Shown here in pieces: positions 25,204-34,004 of a DNA stretch of 64,000 nucleotides. The stretch lies in NCBI RefSeq assembly GCF_042651785.1, contig NZ_JBHSEC010000014.1:1-64000 (forward strand), in the 5' to 3' direction. The DNA comes from Chungangia koreensis. Lineage in GTDB: Bacteria > Bacillota > Bacilli > Bacillales_A > Planococcaceae. A program made the translations under genes and the position numbers. The stretch's first letter is position 1, and each line of letters begins with the position of its first letter. The notes below the pieces were generated by a model that saw only the letters and a program-made list of their open reading frames with translations, was not told the origin of the DNA and did no database searches.

Positions 25204-26394
25204 ATGAGGGAAAAATTAATGCAGATGTTGGAGTCTCGTAAAGATGAAATGATTGAAATTCGGAGACATCTACACCAATACCCTGAACTTTCTTTTGAAG
25301 AAGAGAAAACGGCTCAATATATCATCGATTTTTATAAAGGGAAAGATGTAGATGTCCAAACGAATGTAGGAAATGGCTACGGAATTGTCGTGACCATCGA
25401 AGGTGGAAAACCAGGTAAGAAAATTGGATTGCGTGCAGATTTTGATGCTCTTCCTATTGTGGAAGAAGCAGATGTTCCATATAAATCCAAAATTGAAGGC
25501 GTTATGCATGCATGTGGGCACGATGGTCATACAGCTTATATGCTCGTATTAGCAGACTGCTTAATTCAATTAAAAGAAGAAATTCCAGGTACAATCAAAA
25601 TCATTCATCAGCATGCGGAAGAAGTACCGCCTGGCGGGGCAAAAAGTGTAGTTGAGTCAGGAGTTCTTGACGACCTTGACAATGTCTTTGGTATCCATTT
25701 GCTGCCACTGGGACCGGCGGGAGTCGTCGGTTATCATGCTGGATTTACATTTAACGGCAGGGCTTATATGAAGTTGAAAATTCAAGGGACAGGCGGGCAT
25801 GGTTCCTCCCCCCATCTTGCGAACGATGCCATTGTAGCTGGCGCTCATTTTGTAACAGCGGTTCAAACCATTATTAGTCGGCGTTTAAATCCTTTTGAAA
25901 TTGGAGTCATTACGATCGGTTCGTTTGATGGAAAAGGAACGTTTAATGTCATAAAAGACAGCGTCGAGCTTGAAGGTGACATCCGCTATATGAGTATAGA
26001 GACAAGAGAAACCATAGAAAAAGAAATGAAGCGTCTTGTTAAAGGGTTGGAAGAAGAATTTGGTGTGACTTGTGAGTTAACATATGAAAATGATTATCCA
26101 CCTTTATATAATGACCCTGAGCTAACAGATCAAGTGGCAAACTATTTAAAAGCTATAAACGATCAGGACATTACAGAAGTAAAGGAATTCCCGGCCTTGT
26201 CGCCGTCCGAAGACTTTGCTTATTACGCTGAAAAGTTTCCTTCCTGTTACTTCTTTATCGCTTGTAATCCAAAAGGAGTGGAAAAGCCGTATTTTAATCA
26301 CAATCCTAAATTCGATATCGATGAAGATGCACTTCTTGTAGCAGCGAAAGCAGTGGGATATGTTGTTTGTGGTTACTATGATATTTTAGATTAA
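25204..26394 (+). CDS. M20-family amidohydrolase (aminoacylase/hippurate-hydrolase-like)
   Basis: This 396-residue metallopeptidase-fold enzyme hydrolyses N-acyl amino acids or related amides. Metal-binding blocks are RADFDALP, HACGHDGHTAYML and HAEEVPPGGA; GGHGSSPHLANDAI belongs to the dimerisation domain. The last metal ligand region is SEDFAYYAEKFPSCYFF. ATG at 25204 is chosen because GAAGGGTGAGGG precedes it. It lies behind the MFS gene, suggesting uptake/efflux and deacylation of the same compound class. Confidence 0.83.
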   Translation: MREKLMQMLESRKDEMIEIRRHLHQYPELSFEEEKTAQYIIDFYKGKDVDVQTNVGNGYGIVVTIEGGKPGKKIGLRADFDALPIVEEADVPYKSKIEGVMHACGHDGHTAYMLVLADCLIQLKEEIPGTIKIIHQHAEEVPPGGAKSVVESGVLDDLDNVFGIHLLPLGPAGVVGYHAGFTFNGRAYMKLKIQGTGGHGSSPHLANDAIVAGAHFVTAVQTIISRRLNPFEIGVITIGSFDGKGTFNVIKDSVELEGDIRYMSIETRETIEKEMKRLVKGLEEEFGVTCELTYENDYPPLYNDPELTDQVANYLKAINDQDITEVKEFPALSPSEDFAYYAEKFPSCYFFIACNPKGVEKPYFNHNPKFDIDEDALLVAAKAVGYVVCGYYDILD

Positions 26395-26440
26395 AATGAC
26401 TAAGCCTTGGTTCTATAAAACCGAGGCTTAGTCATTTCAT
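26394..26440 (+). terminator. terminator after the M20 gene
   Basis: A long stem, AAATGACTAAGCC/GGCTTAGTCATTT with further pairing TTGGTT/AACCGA inside, lies at the stop codon. The T-tract is short (TTTCATTT). Confidence 0.7.
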
Positions 26441-26644
26441 TTGCGAAGAGTTTTACTTCCTCGGGGCGACTATTACACATTCTCTTGACTTTAGCTTAGT
26501 ATGCTTTTCCAAAGCTTGCTTTGTGTTGTTCAATCACTTCAATTATTTTGATGAAATATTTGAGGTGATTAGTACGTGGGTAACGAAATCGATATATCTA
26601 CTTTTTTTAGATTTAGGTAAAATGAACGAATAGGAGGTGCCATC

Positions 26645-27088
26645 ATGAATCAAGAAGTAGATCATAATAAGTTGTTGCTTTTAGAACAATACAAAGAAAT
26701 AAAAGCGTCACGCAGACATTACAGCAGTTTACGCTTTGCATTATTCCCGGTGTATTTTGTAGTTCAATTTGGACTCATGCAACTGGCAGGAAAGGACTTG
26801 AATATAAACGAATACTTTATCAAACTCTTGCTGCCGATCGGGGGGATTCTCATTACTTATGTATTCTGGACAATTGAAGAGAGGATTAATGTTTACTATA
26901 AGGATTTGGAAGTGATTGGAGATCAAATTGAAGATTTACTTGGCTTCGATGAACATAAAGTTATGCACAAGTTAGGGAAAAGAAAATTCTCTAATAATAC
27001 GAAGTTATCCATTCGGGTTGTATATATATGTTTTATGGTGTTCATGATTGCTTGGCTGGTGTACGGAATATGGGACTTGTTTTTTTAA
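26645..27088 (+). CDS. small membrane protein of unknown function
   Basis: This 147-residue protein has a charged N-terminus and three to four hydrophobic segments (RFALFPVYFVVQFGLMQLAG, IKLLLPIGGILITYVFW, and VVYICFMVFMIAWLVYGIW at the end), with a cytoplasmic helical loop between. It resembles small RipA/DUF-type membrane proteins, but I cannot name a family. GGAGGTG lies upstream of the ATG. Confidence 0.6.
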   Translation: MNQEVDHNKLLLLEQYKEIKASRRHYSSLRFALFPVYFVVQFGLMQLAGKDLNINEYFIKLLLPIGGILITYVFWTIEERINVYYKDLEVIGDQIEDLLGFDEHKVMHKLGKRKFSNNTKLSIRVVYICFMVFMIAWLVYGIWDLFF

Positions 27089-27143
27089 CTTGAGGGCAAC
27101 GATGTAGATTACATAGAGGAATGATTGAAGAGGAGGAACTATA

Positions 27144-27689
27144 TTGCCTCATACTGAACTGAACATTGATTGTGGCGAAATTTTGTTAAGACCGTTTCAA
27201 ATAGAGGACGCGTATGCCATTTCCCGGATCTCCAGTGAGCCGGAAATTTCTGCATTCCTGCCGGATTGGAAAGCGCCGGAAGAGAAGAGGCGCTATTGGT
27301 TGACTGAATATGAAGTCCCCATGAATCAAGCATTTCTGGAAGCTGTCCCAACTATTGATGAGCATATGTTGAAATTAGCCATCCTTCATAAGGAGACTAA
27401 CCGAGTCATCGGCTGGTGTTGTTCCGGAATTAAAGACGAACTTCCTGAACCAAACCGTGAGATTGTTTATGCTGTGTCTTCTGAATTTCAAAATAGGGGA
27501 TTTGCCACGAAGGCAGTCCAAGGATTGATAGACTATTTGTTTTCATCTACTGACACAAAAGTGCTAAATGCCATTGCTCTTACGAATAACGAACCCTCTA
27601 CGAGAGTAATTCAAAAGTGTGGTTTTCGATACAATGCTACAATTGAAATTGACCATCAACTATATAAGCATTTCATTTTACAAAAATGA
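27144..27689 (+). CDS. GNAT-family N-acetyltransferase
   Basis: This 181-residue RimJ/RimL-type acetyltransferase has N-terminal GEILLRPFQIEDAYAISRIS, a middle strand REIVYAVSSEFQNRGFATKA (motif A with acetyl-CoA loop) and C-terminal NNEPSTRVIQKCGFRYNATI. The TTG start at 27144 is supported by AGGAGGAAC 8 nt upstream. Substrate is unknown. It is convergent with an aldo/keto reductase across a shared terminator. Confidence 0.8.
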   Translation: MPHTELNIDCGEILLRPFQIEDAYAISRISSEPEISAFLPDWKAPEEKRRYWLTEYEVPMNQAFLEAVPTIDEHMLKLAILHKETNRVIGWCCSGIKDELPEPNREIVYAVSSEFQNRGFATKAVQGLIDYLFSSTDTKVLNAIALTNNEPSTRVIQKCGFRYNATIEIDHQLYKHFILQK

Positions 27690-27717
27690 GGCATTCCAAT
27701 AAGGAATGCCTTCAACT
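27684..27717. terminator. bidirectional terminator
   Basis: The stem GAGGCATTCC/GGAATGCCTTC lies between convergent genes ending at 27689 and 27717. Confidence 0.65.
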
Positions 27718-28652
27718 TAATCTTGAAATACTTCGTCGATCTCTTCTACTTCCTGCTTCGTCAACTGGACATCTACTGTTTTCAGGTTATTTAACACCTG
27801 GACTCCGTTCTTGGCACCAGGGATTACTACATCGATTGCCTGTTGTGCTAAATACCAGGACAACACGACGTGTCCAACCTCTACATTTCTTGCATCCGCT
27901 ATTCTCCTTAATACATCAAGCTTCTCAAAGTTCTTTGAAAGTGCTTCCCCTTGGAACTGTGGCCGTTTCGTCAACCGTGGTCCTAAGTCGGATTCCGTCT
28001 GATATTTCCCTGTTAAAAATCCGGAAGCCAAAGGGAAGTACGGAATGAATGAAATTCGATTCTCAACTGTGTAAGGGAAATAGGAATTTTCCGCTTTACG
28101 ATTCAGCAGGTTGTACTCACCTTGAAAAACATCAACATAGCCATTTTTATTTGCCTCTTTCAACTGTTCGAGTGAAAAGTTGGAGACACCGATTGCACGT
28201 ATTTTTCCTTCATCCTTTAATTCTTTTAATGCTCCGACTGCTTCGTCCTTCGGTGTCGTCTCATCTGGAAAGTGAATATAAAGCAAATCGATATAATCGG
28301 TTTGTAATCTCTTTAGACTTTTTTCGACTTCTTCACGTAAGAAAGAAGGTGAATTGTCATGTACAAAACTGCCATCAACCAATTTGGGGCTTACTTTTGT
28401 AGCGATTATCACGTCAGAACGTTTACCACTCTCTTTCACAACTTCTCCGATCAACTCTTCGGAGCGTCCTGGACCATACATAAAGGCCGTGTCAATCATG
28501 TTAATGCCATGCTCGATGGCAATCCGGACTAATTGCTTTCCAGCCACTTCATCCGTATTCGGATAGATATTATGTCCTCCGACCGCATTTGTCCCTAAAC
28601 CGATCGGGTGTACTTTTAAATCGGTACTCCCTAATTGAACATATTCAACCAT
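27717..28652 (-). CDS. aldo/keto reductase
   Basis: This 311-residue NADPH-dependent oxidoreductase has the (beta/alpha)8 barrel fold. Catalytic tetrad pieces are visible: NMIDTAFMYGPGRSEELIGE (Asp, Tyr), ATKVSP (Lys) and LLYIHFPD (His). C-terminal cofactor sequence is VVIPGAKNGVQVLNNL. ATG at 28652 has AGGAAGGG 9 nt upstream; earlier ATGs at 28661 and 28685 are too near or before it. Physiological substrate is unknown. Confidence 0.85.
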   Translation of the reverse strand: MVEYVQLGSTDLKVHPIGLGTNAVGGHNIYPNTDEVAGKQLVRIAIEHGINMIDTAFMYGPGRSEELIGEVVKESGKRSDVIIATKVSPKLVDGSFVHDNSPSFLREEVEKSLKRLQTDYIDLLYIHFPDETTPKDEAVGALKELKDEGKIRAIGVSNFSLEQLKEANKNGYVDVFQGEYNLLNRKAENSYFPYTVENRISFIPYFPLASGFLTGKYQTESDLGPRLTKRPQFQGEALSKNFEKLDVLRRIADARNVEVGHVVLSWYLAQQAIDVVIPGAKNGVQVLNNLKTVDVQLTKQEVEEIDEVFQD

Positions 28653-28782
28653 GATTGTCATCCCTTCCTGTCGTTCATAAATCAAGAGTAACGAAATATA
28701 GAAATCGTTTCAAAAATCTTGCTTTTGAAAGAGATTGAATATGATAGCATCAATGTAAGAACTATTAATAAAGGAGATTAAG

Positions 28783-29586
28783 ATGGATATCAATCAAATC
28801 CTTGAGCAATGCCAAATCGAGTATTCTTCTTTTAAGAAAGTCCAGGGCGGTAATGACAGTTCTGTCTATCAAGTAACCGGACTGGATGGCAGTAATTTTG
28901 CATTAAGAATCCTCCCACTTAATCGGCTCTCACAATTTCAATGGGAAGCAGAACTGATCTCTATGGTACGTGAACAAAACATTCCAGCGCCAGAAGTGAT
29001 ATCCGTCCATGCCGCTGGAGGTTATGCGGTAATGCTGATGGAGTGGGTGACGGGCCAAACAATGTTGCAAGCATTAATGGATCACCCTGTAAAAGCACGG
29101 CAATTAGGTAGTGAATTTGGAAGGGTCCAAGCGTTAATTCATCAGATTGAACTACCGAAACCCATCGTCTCTTCTTGGCTCACGCCGGCAACAGACATAG
29201 AGCGGGAACTGTTCAACCAAATCAATCCAACAGGCCAATGGCTTCTCCATATGGACTATCATCCTCTCAACGTGTTAACAGATGGAGAAAAAGTCACAGG
29301 AGTCATTGACTGGATCAATGCATCTGTAGGAGATAGACGTTTTGACATGATGAGAACATTATCAATCATGCAAATCGATGGTCCAACAATCACTGAAATA
29401 CAAGAAATACTTTCAGATTTTTTGGAGGGATACCGAGCAGGTTATGAAAAGATAGATGATCCGCTACAGCATAATCATCTGTTCCGTTTTTGGGCCGGAA
29501 ACCGAATGAAAAGAGATTTGGGACAACGGTTGGATGAAAATGCAATCAAGAGAATTGATAATTGGATGGGGCAAAACAATGAATAA
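28783..29586 (+). CDS. aminoglycoside phosphotransferase-family kinase
   Basis: This 267-residue kinase-like protein has an N-lobe GGNDSSVYQVTG nucleotide loop, the Brenner motif HMDYHPLNVL (catalytic Asp about residue 164) and the metal-binding VIDWINASVGDRRFDMM. It resembles antibiotic or small-molecule phosphotransferases; no specific drug can be assigned. It overlaps the next gene by 8 nt, so the two are translationally coupled. Confidence 0.8.
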   Translation: MDINQILEQCQIEYSSFKKVQGGNDSSVYQVTGLDGSNFALRILPLNRLSQFQWEAELISMVREQNIPAPEVISVHAAGGYAVMLMEWVTGQTMLQALMDHPVKARQLGSEFGRVQALIHQIELPKPIVSSWLTPATDIERELFNQINPTGQWLLHMDYHPLNVLTDGEKVTGVIDWINASVGDRRFDMMRTLSIMQIDGPTITEIQEILSDFLEGYRAGYEKIDDPLQHNHLFRFWAGNRMKRDLGQRLDENAIKRIDNWMGQNNE

Positions 29587-30211
29587 TCATTGGAATCGAG
29601 TGATTTATAAATGGTGGTCACCAATTTATGACCGCTTCTTTAATACCGGAGCTTTTTTAAGGGCGAGGAAGGATGTCTTTCAAAACATTCCATTCGAAAA
29701 GGGGCAGTGTGTACTATTCGTTGGTATCGGGACTGGTGCGGATTTAGCACTGGTCAATTATAAGGATTTAACGATAACGGCGATTGATTATTCGCCAGAT
29801 ATGCTAAGACAGGCAAAGTCCAAGTTTGAACATACTGAAATCACCTTTATTGAAATGGATGCCCAGCACTTATTATTTGATGACGGAACATTTGATGTTG
29901 TCGTTGCCAGCCTTATTTTGTCGGTTGTGCCGAATGCTGAACAGTGTTTCTCAGAAATGAAGAGAGTTTTAAAACCAAATGGGCATTTGTTGATCTTTGA
30001 TAAGTTTTCGGACGAAAAGGTTTCTCTAGGAAAAAGACTGTTAAGACCTGCCATAAGGTTATTAGGGACGGATATCGGACTAAGCTTTAGGGAGATATTC
30101 GATCGCCATCGCCAAGACTTTCGAATAGTAGAAGATCGCCCTGTTATGATGAATGGAATGTACCGTAAAATTATGCTTTTAAAAGAAGTTTCCAAGTTCG
30201 TACATATGTAG
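29579..30211 (+). CDS. class I SAM-dependent methyltransferase
   Basis: This 210-residue methyltransferase has the SAM motif VLFVGIGTGADLALV, acidic strand-2 end TAIDYSPDMLRQAK, motif II FDVVVASLILSVVPNAE and the post-motif LKPNGHLLIFDKF. It resembles UbiE/PMT-type enzymes. ATG at 29579 lies within the end of the kinase gene. The target (lipid, quinone or small molecule) cannot be told. Confidence 0.82.
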   Translation: MNNHWNRVIYKWWSPIYDRFFNTGAFLRARKDVFQNIPFEKGQCVLFVGIGTGADLALVNYKDLTITAIDYSPDMLRQAKSKFEHTEITFIEMDAQHLLFDDGTFDVVVASLILSVVPNAEQCFSEMKRVLKPNGHLLIFDKFSDEKVSLGKRLLRPAIRLLGTDIGLSFREIFDRHRQDFRIVEDRPVMMNGMYRKIMLLKEVSKFVHM

Positions 30212-30224
30212 GGAGGCAAACAGC

Positions 30225-30914
30225 ATGAAATCATACAAAACTTTATTTTTCGATGTCGATGATACATTACTCGACTTCGGTGCAACAGAACGTAAAGCAC
30301 TCCGTTCGTTGTTCAATGAGATCCAATTCGATCTTTCACCCGAGGCGGAAGACCGATATCGGACAATCAATCGGGCGTTGTGGAGTTCCTATGAAGAGGG
30401 GGAGATTGGCCGGGATGAGGTGCTGAATACACGCTTCTCCCTCTTTTTGAAGGAATTTGGAAGAGAAGAGAACGGTGCGGCGTTAGAAACAAAATACCGA
30501 GCTTACATTGCAAACGGTCATGATTTAATCCCCGGGGCATTTGAAATTATAACCGAACTCTATCACCATTATGATTTATATATCGTGACGAACGGTGTTT
30601 CCGATACACAGTACAAGCGATTAAAGGACTCTAATCTGCTACCGTTTTTTAAGGAAGTTTTTGTTTCAGAAGATACTGGCTACCAGAAGCCTATGAAAGA
30701 ATTCTTTTCATATGTTTTTGACCGAATCCCTCGTTTTGTCCCCGCAGATGGCCTGATAATAGGTGATTCCCTTACTGCAGACATTAAAGGAGGTTACCTC
30801 TCCAATCTGGATACGTGCTGGTACAATCCCAGACATATTATAAATGAACTGGGGATTAATCCGACTTATGAAATCCATAGTATTTCAGAACTTAGAGGAA
30901 TCTTATTAAGATAA
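30225..30914 (+). CDS. yfnB: HAD-family pyrimidine 5'-nucleotidase (YjjG/YfnB)
   Basis: This 229-residue HAD hydrolase matches YfnB/YjjG closely along its length. Motif I is FFDVDDTLLDFG, motif II VTNGVSDTQYKRL, motif III a Lys in YQKPMKE, and motif IV GDSLTADIKGG. YjjG-type enzymes dephosphorylate (non-canonical) pyrimidine nucleoside monophosphates as house-cleaning. AGGGAGG precedes the ATG 13 nt after the methyltransferase gene, so it may be in the same transcript. Confidence 0.87.
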   Translation: MKSYKTLFFDVDDTLLDFGATERKALRSLFNEIQFDLSPEAEDRYRTINRALWSSYEEGEIGRDEVLNTRFSLFLKEFGREENGAALETKYRAYIANGHDLIPGAFEIITELYHHYDLYIVTNGVSDTQYKRLKDSNLLPFFKEVFVSEDTGYQKPMKEFFSYVFDRIPRFVPADGLIIGDSLTADIKGGYLSNLDTCWYNPRHIINELGINPTYEIHSISELRGILLR

Positions 30915-30980
30915 TGTATTACATGTCCCTCCGGATGAATAAGGTAAAAGAGACATTTATTTAGTTCGGGGGACGTTTGG

Positions 30981-31607
30981 ATGAATTCAATGTTCACGTA
31001 TTTGTTATTAGGTATTTCCATGGCAGCGCCGATTGGGCCGGTGAAAACCGTGTTACTTAATAAGGGGATTCGAAGTGGCTTTTTCCATGCATGGTTTTTT
31101 AGCCTTGGAGCAATCGGTACGGACTTGTTGTACATGCTCGCCGTGTATTTCGGAGTAGCCCAATTTATCGGTACACCATTTGTACGAACACTTCTTTGGT
31201 CTTTCGGTTGCTTTGTATTGTTATATACAGGGATTGAAAACTTATTGAAAATAGGGAAGATCGATTTAAATATTAAACTTAAAAAGTACACACGACTGAG
31301 GCATTCCATGGGAGCGGGATTCATGCTCGCCTTATTGAATCCTTTGACCATTCTTTTTTGGCTCGGAATCTACGGTTCAATTTTAGCTAATACAAAAGGT
31401 GGAAATGAAGTCATCCTATTCAGCGTAGCTATCATGCTGGGAATCATGCTCATTGATCTATTTATGTCCATAGTTTCAAGTGGTGCCCGAAAGTTAATGT
31501 CGGGTCCGTTGTTGAATGTGATTTCAATTATATCTTCAATTTCAATGATCGGATTTGGACTTTACTTTGGCTATCAAGCGTATATAGAGCTTTTCATTAA
31601 CCACTAA
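30981..31607 (+). CDS. LysE-family amino-acid exporter (copy 1)
   Basis: This 208-residue protein has six hydrophobic segments and the family signature GISMAAPIGPVKTVLLNKGI near the N-terminus, plus ALLNPLTILFWLGIYGS in the middle. LysE/RhtB proteins export amino acids. It is a clear paralogue of the protein at 33378-34004. GGGGGACG lies upstream of the ATG. Confidence 0.85.
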   Translation: MNSMFTYLLLGISMAAPIGPVKTVLLNKGIRSGFFHAWFFSLGAIGTDLLYMLAVYFGVAQFIGTPFVRTLLWSFGCFVLLYTGIENLLKIGKIDLNIKLKKYTRLRHSMGAGFMLALLNPLTILFWLGIYGSILANTKGGNEVILFSVAIMLGIMLIDLFMSIVSSGARKLMSGPLLNVISIISSISMIGFGLYFGYQAYIELFINH

Positions 31608-31687
31608 ATGTAAAATCATAATTGTACATAAATAAGTGCTACAGGCACACGCTATAGTTTACATGGAACTTTAAGCGAGGTGCCGAA

Positions 31688-32911
31688 ATGGATAAAAGCA
31701 ATCAGGATGTAAGTGTTTGGTGTATTGTCAGTTTGGCATCAATTCCCCTGGTTATGACTTTGGGGAATTCTATGCTCATTCCGGTATTGCCGATTTTGGA
31801 AAGGAAAGTCGATATTACTTCTTTCCAGTCGAGTATGATCATCACCAGCTATTCAGTGGCAGCCATTTTCCTTATTCCTGTCGCAGGTTACTTATCTGAT
31901 CGTTTTGGACGAAAGTTAGTAATCCTTCCGAGTTTGATTCTGGCACTTATTGGCGGACTGATCGCAGGGTTTGCCTCTTGGAAAATGGCTGATCCTTATA
32001 CCTGGATTATTATCGGTCGTATATTACAGGGAATTGGAGCAGCGGGTGCGATGCCGATCGTCCTCCCGCTCGTAGGAGACCTTTACAAAGATGATGACGA
32101 GAAGACAAGCTCATGCTTAGGCATTATCGAAACATCCAATACGTTCGGGAAAGTGCTAAGTCCGATTATTGGATCTGCCATTGCAGCGTTCATCTGGTTC
32201 CTCCCGTTTTTCGCAATTTCTGTTTTTAGTCTTGTTTCAATAGCCCTGATTTTCTTTTTTGTTAAAGTTTCGAAAGAAAAGGACGATCCGGTTAAACTTA
32301 AAGAATTTGTTGAAAATACGTTAAAAACCTTTAAGGAACACTGGAAATGGCTTTTTACAGTATTTATTTTAGGCGCATTCGTCATGCTATTGCTGTTTTC
32401 AGTCCTTTTTTATTTATCCGAAATCTTAGAGAAGAAACATGATATTGAGGGCATCAAAAAAGGATTCGTTTTAGCCATACCATTATTGTTGCTCTGTATT
32501 GCTTCGTTTATTACAGGAAGGAAAATCAAAGGCGATCTTCCTGGTATGAAGAAAATCATGATATTCTCACTAATTGGTATGTCTGCAAGTGTCGTCTTCA
32601 CTGGCTTTGTAAGCAAGCGTTTAATCCTCCTTCTTATTGTCACGAGCATCATGGGAATTGCCATTGGAGCAATCCTGCCTGTCCTCGACGCCGTCATTAC
32701 GGAGAATATTGAAAAACAGGAGCGGGGGACCATCTCCTCCTTCTATAGTTCAGCGAGATTCATCGGTGTAGCGGCGGGACCGCCTATCATGTCTCTTGTC
32801 ATGAAGGATTACTTGAATATAAGTTATATCGGAGCCGGAATTTTAGGACTGATTATGCTGTTTATTGTCTTCCGGTTTTTTAAAGCGGAAGAAATTCAAG
32901 CAAAACATTAA
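31688..32911 (+). CDS. MFS multidrug efflux transporter (DHA1-like, 12 TM)
   Basis: This 407-residue protein has 12 hydrophobic segments, MFS motif A (GYLSDRFGRKLVIL) after helix 2 and IGRILQGIGAAGAMPIVLPL in helices 4-5. It has the motif C-type sequence of antiporters (FGKVLSPIIGSAIAAF). It resembles Bmr/TetA-type exporters. GAGGTG precedes the ATG. It stands between two LysE exporter genes. Confidence 0.84.
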   Translation: MDKSNQDVSVWCIVSLASIPLVMTLGNSMLIPVLPILERKVDITSFQSSMIITSYSVAAIFLIPVAGYLSDRFGRKLVILPSLILALIGGLIAGFASWKMADPYTWIIIGRILQGIGAAGAMPIVLPLVGDLYKDDDEKTSSCLGIIETSNTFGKVLSPIIGSAIAAFIWFLPFFAISVFSLVSIALIFFFVKVSKEKDDPVKLKEFVENTLKTFKEHWKWLFTVFILGAFVMLLLFSVLFYLSEILEKKHDIEGIKKGFVLAIPLLLLCIASFITGRKIKGDLPGMKKIMIFSLIGMSASVVFTGFVSKRLILLLIVTSIMGIAIGAILPVLDAVITENIEKQERGTISSFYSSARFIGVAAGPPIMSLVMKDYLNISYIGAGILGLIMLFIVFRFFKAEEIQAKH

Positions 32912-32943
32912 AAAGAACCGTCTTTCAGGACGGTTCTTTTTGG
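32911..32943. terminator. bidirectional terminator
   Basis: The stem AAGAACCGTC/GACGGTTCTT is flanked by A- and T-tracts, between the MFS gene and the convergent membrane protein gene. Confidence 0.85.
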
Positions 32944-32948
32944 TGTAA

Positions 32949-33326
32949 TCATTTTATCCGGAGACTGACTAAGATGAGGAAGATACCTCCGAATAAGCAA
33001 ATGAGACGAGTCCAGGAAATTCGGTCAGCTAAGCCGGTCAAGCCTATTCCGGTTGTCGTAATGAGAACAACAGGACCAACAAGTGCGAGCATGCTATTTA
33101 TGTATAGCGCTTTTTCTAAATCATTGAACTTGTACATAAGTGAGGCAGCAGTCAGTTCAACGCTGCCTGATATGAGCCGTATTAATATGATCGCGAGAAG
33201 AGCCTTTTCCAACAACATGACCACCTTAGGCATAATTCTTACTTCAGCATATGCGGACAGGTATTTTGATATTAATAAGAGGCTGCCTAAGATGAAAGCC
33301 TCAAATTGTAAAGAATAGTCGTACAT
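32949..33326 (-). CDS. DUF-type small integral membrane protein
   Basis: This 125-residue protein has four hydrophobic segments (FILGSLLLISKYLSAY, MLLEKALLAIILIRLISG, MLALVGPVVLITTTGIGL, and LICLFGGIFLILVSLRI at the end). The minus strand is chosen because the plus-strand frame here is basic and not membrane-like. The Shine-Dalgarno (GGTAGG) is modest. It lies between an exporter and a LysE gene. Function unknown. Confidence 0.6.
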   Translation of the reverse strand: MYDYSLQFEAFILGSLLLISKYLSAYAEVRIMPKVVMLLEKALLAIILIRLISGSVELTAASLMYKFNDLEKALYINSMLALVGPVVLITTTGIGLTGLADRISWTRLICLFGGIFLILVSLRIK

Positions 33327-33377
33327 GCCTACCTATTTGAATAAACTGCAATAGACTTTAAAAATGGGGGCAAGCTG

Positions 33378-34004
33378 TTGAACTCGATTATTGGTTATTT
33401 TATTTTAGGAATATCATTGGCTGCACCAGTAGGACCAGTGAATGCTGCACAATTGAATACCGGAATACGGAACGGTTTTTTTCATGCTTTAATTTTCGGT
33501 TTCGGTGCTTTAACTGCGGATATCCTGTATATGATTGCAGTCTATTTAGGCGTGGGACAATTATTGACCTCTTCGTTCATGAAAACGCTTCTTTGGTCTT
33601 TTGGCGCATTCGTCCTGATTTATACAGGAATTGAAGCGCTTATTTCTATGAAAAAGTTGACCATTAAAATGACGAAAGGTAAAAGAACGAGGCTTCGTCA
33701 ATCCGCCATTTCCGGATTTTTGATGTCTTTGATGAATCCATTAACGATTCTATTTTGGCTCGGCATATACGGTTCTGTTTTAGCGGGAACAGCCGACAAT
33801 GTATCCAATACAAAACTACTCGTTTTCAGCTTATCAATGATTATGGGTATCTTGACATGGGATTTTACCATGTCAATCCTTTCAAGCGGGGCAAAAAAAT
33901 ACCTATCGGCCAACCTTTTAAAAGGAATCACATTAGTGACATCCCTATCTATGATTCTGTTTGGCCTTTACTTTGGGCTAAAGGCGCTTGAACTGATGTT
34001 TTAG
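33378..34004 (+). CDS. LysE-family amino-acid exporter (copy 2)
   Basis: This 208-residue paralogue of the protein at 30981-31607 has the same length and the same signatures (LGISLAAPVGPVNAAQLNTG and SLMNPLTILFWLGIYGSVLA). The TTG start at 33378 has GGGGG upstream. Its 3' end overlaps the convergent permease gene by 56 bp. Confidence 0.84.
   Translation: MNSIIGYFILGISLAAPVGPVNAAQLNTGIRNGFFHALIFGFGALTADILYMIAVYLGVGQLLTSSFMKTLLWSFGAFVLIYTGIEALISMKKLTIKMTKGKRTRLRQSAISGFLMSLMNPLTILFWLGIYGSVLAGTADNVSNTKLLVFSLSMIMGILTWDFTMSILSSGAKKYLSANLLKGITLVTSLSMILFGLYFGLKALELMF

Noticed and set aside
32974..33318. Plus-strand 114-codon gene
   Set aside because: It is basic with no domain; the opposite strand gives a clear four-helix membrane protein with a terminator at its 3' side.
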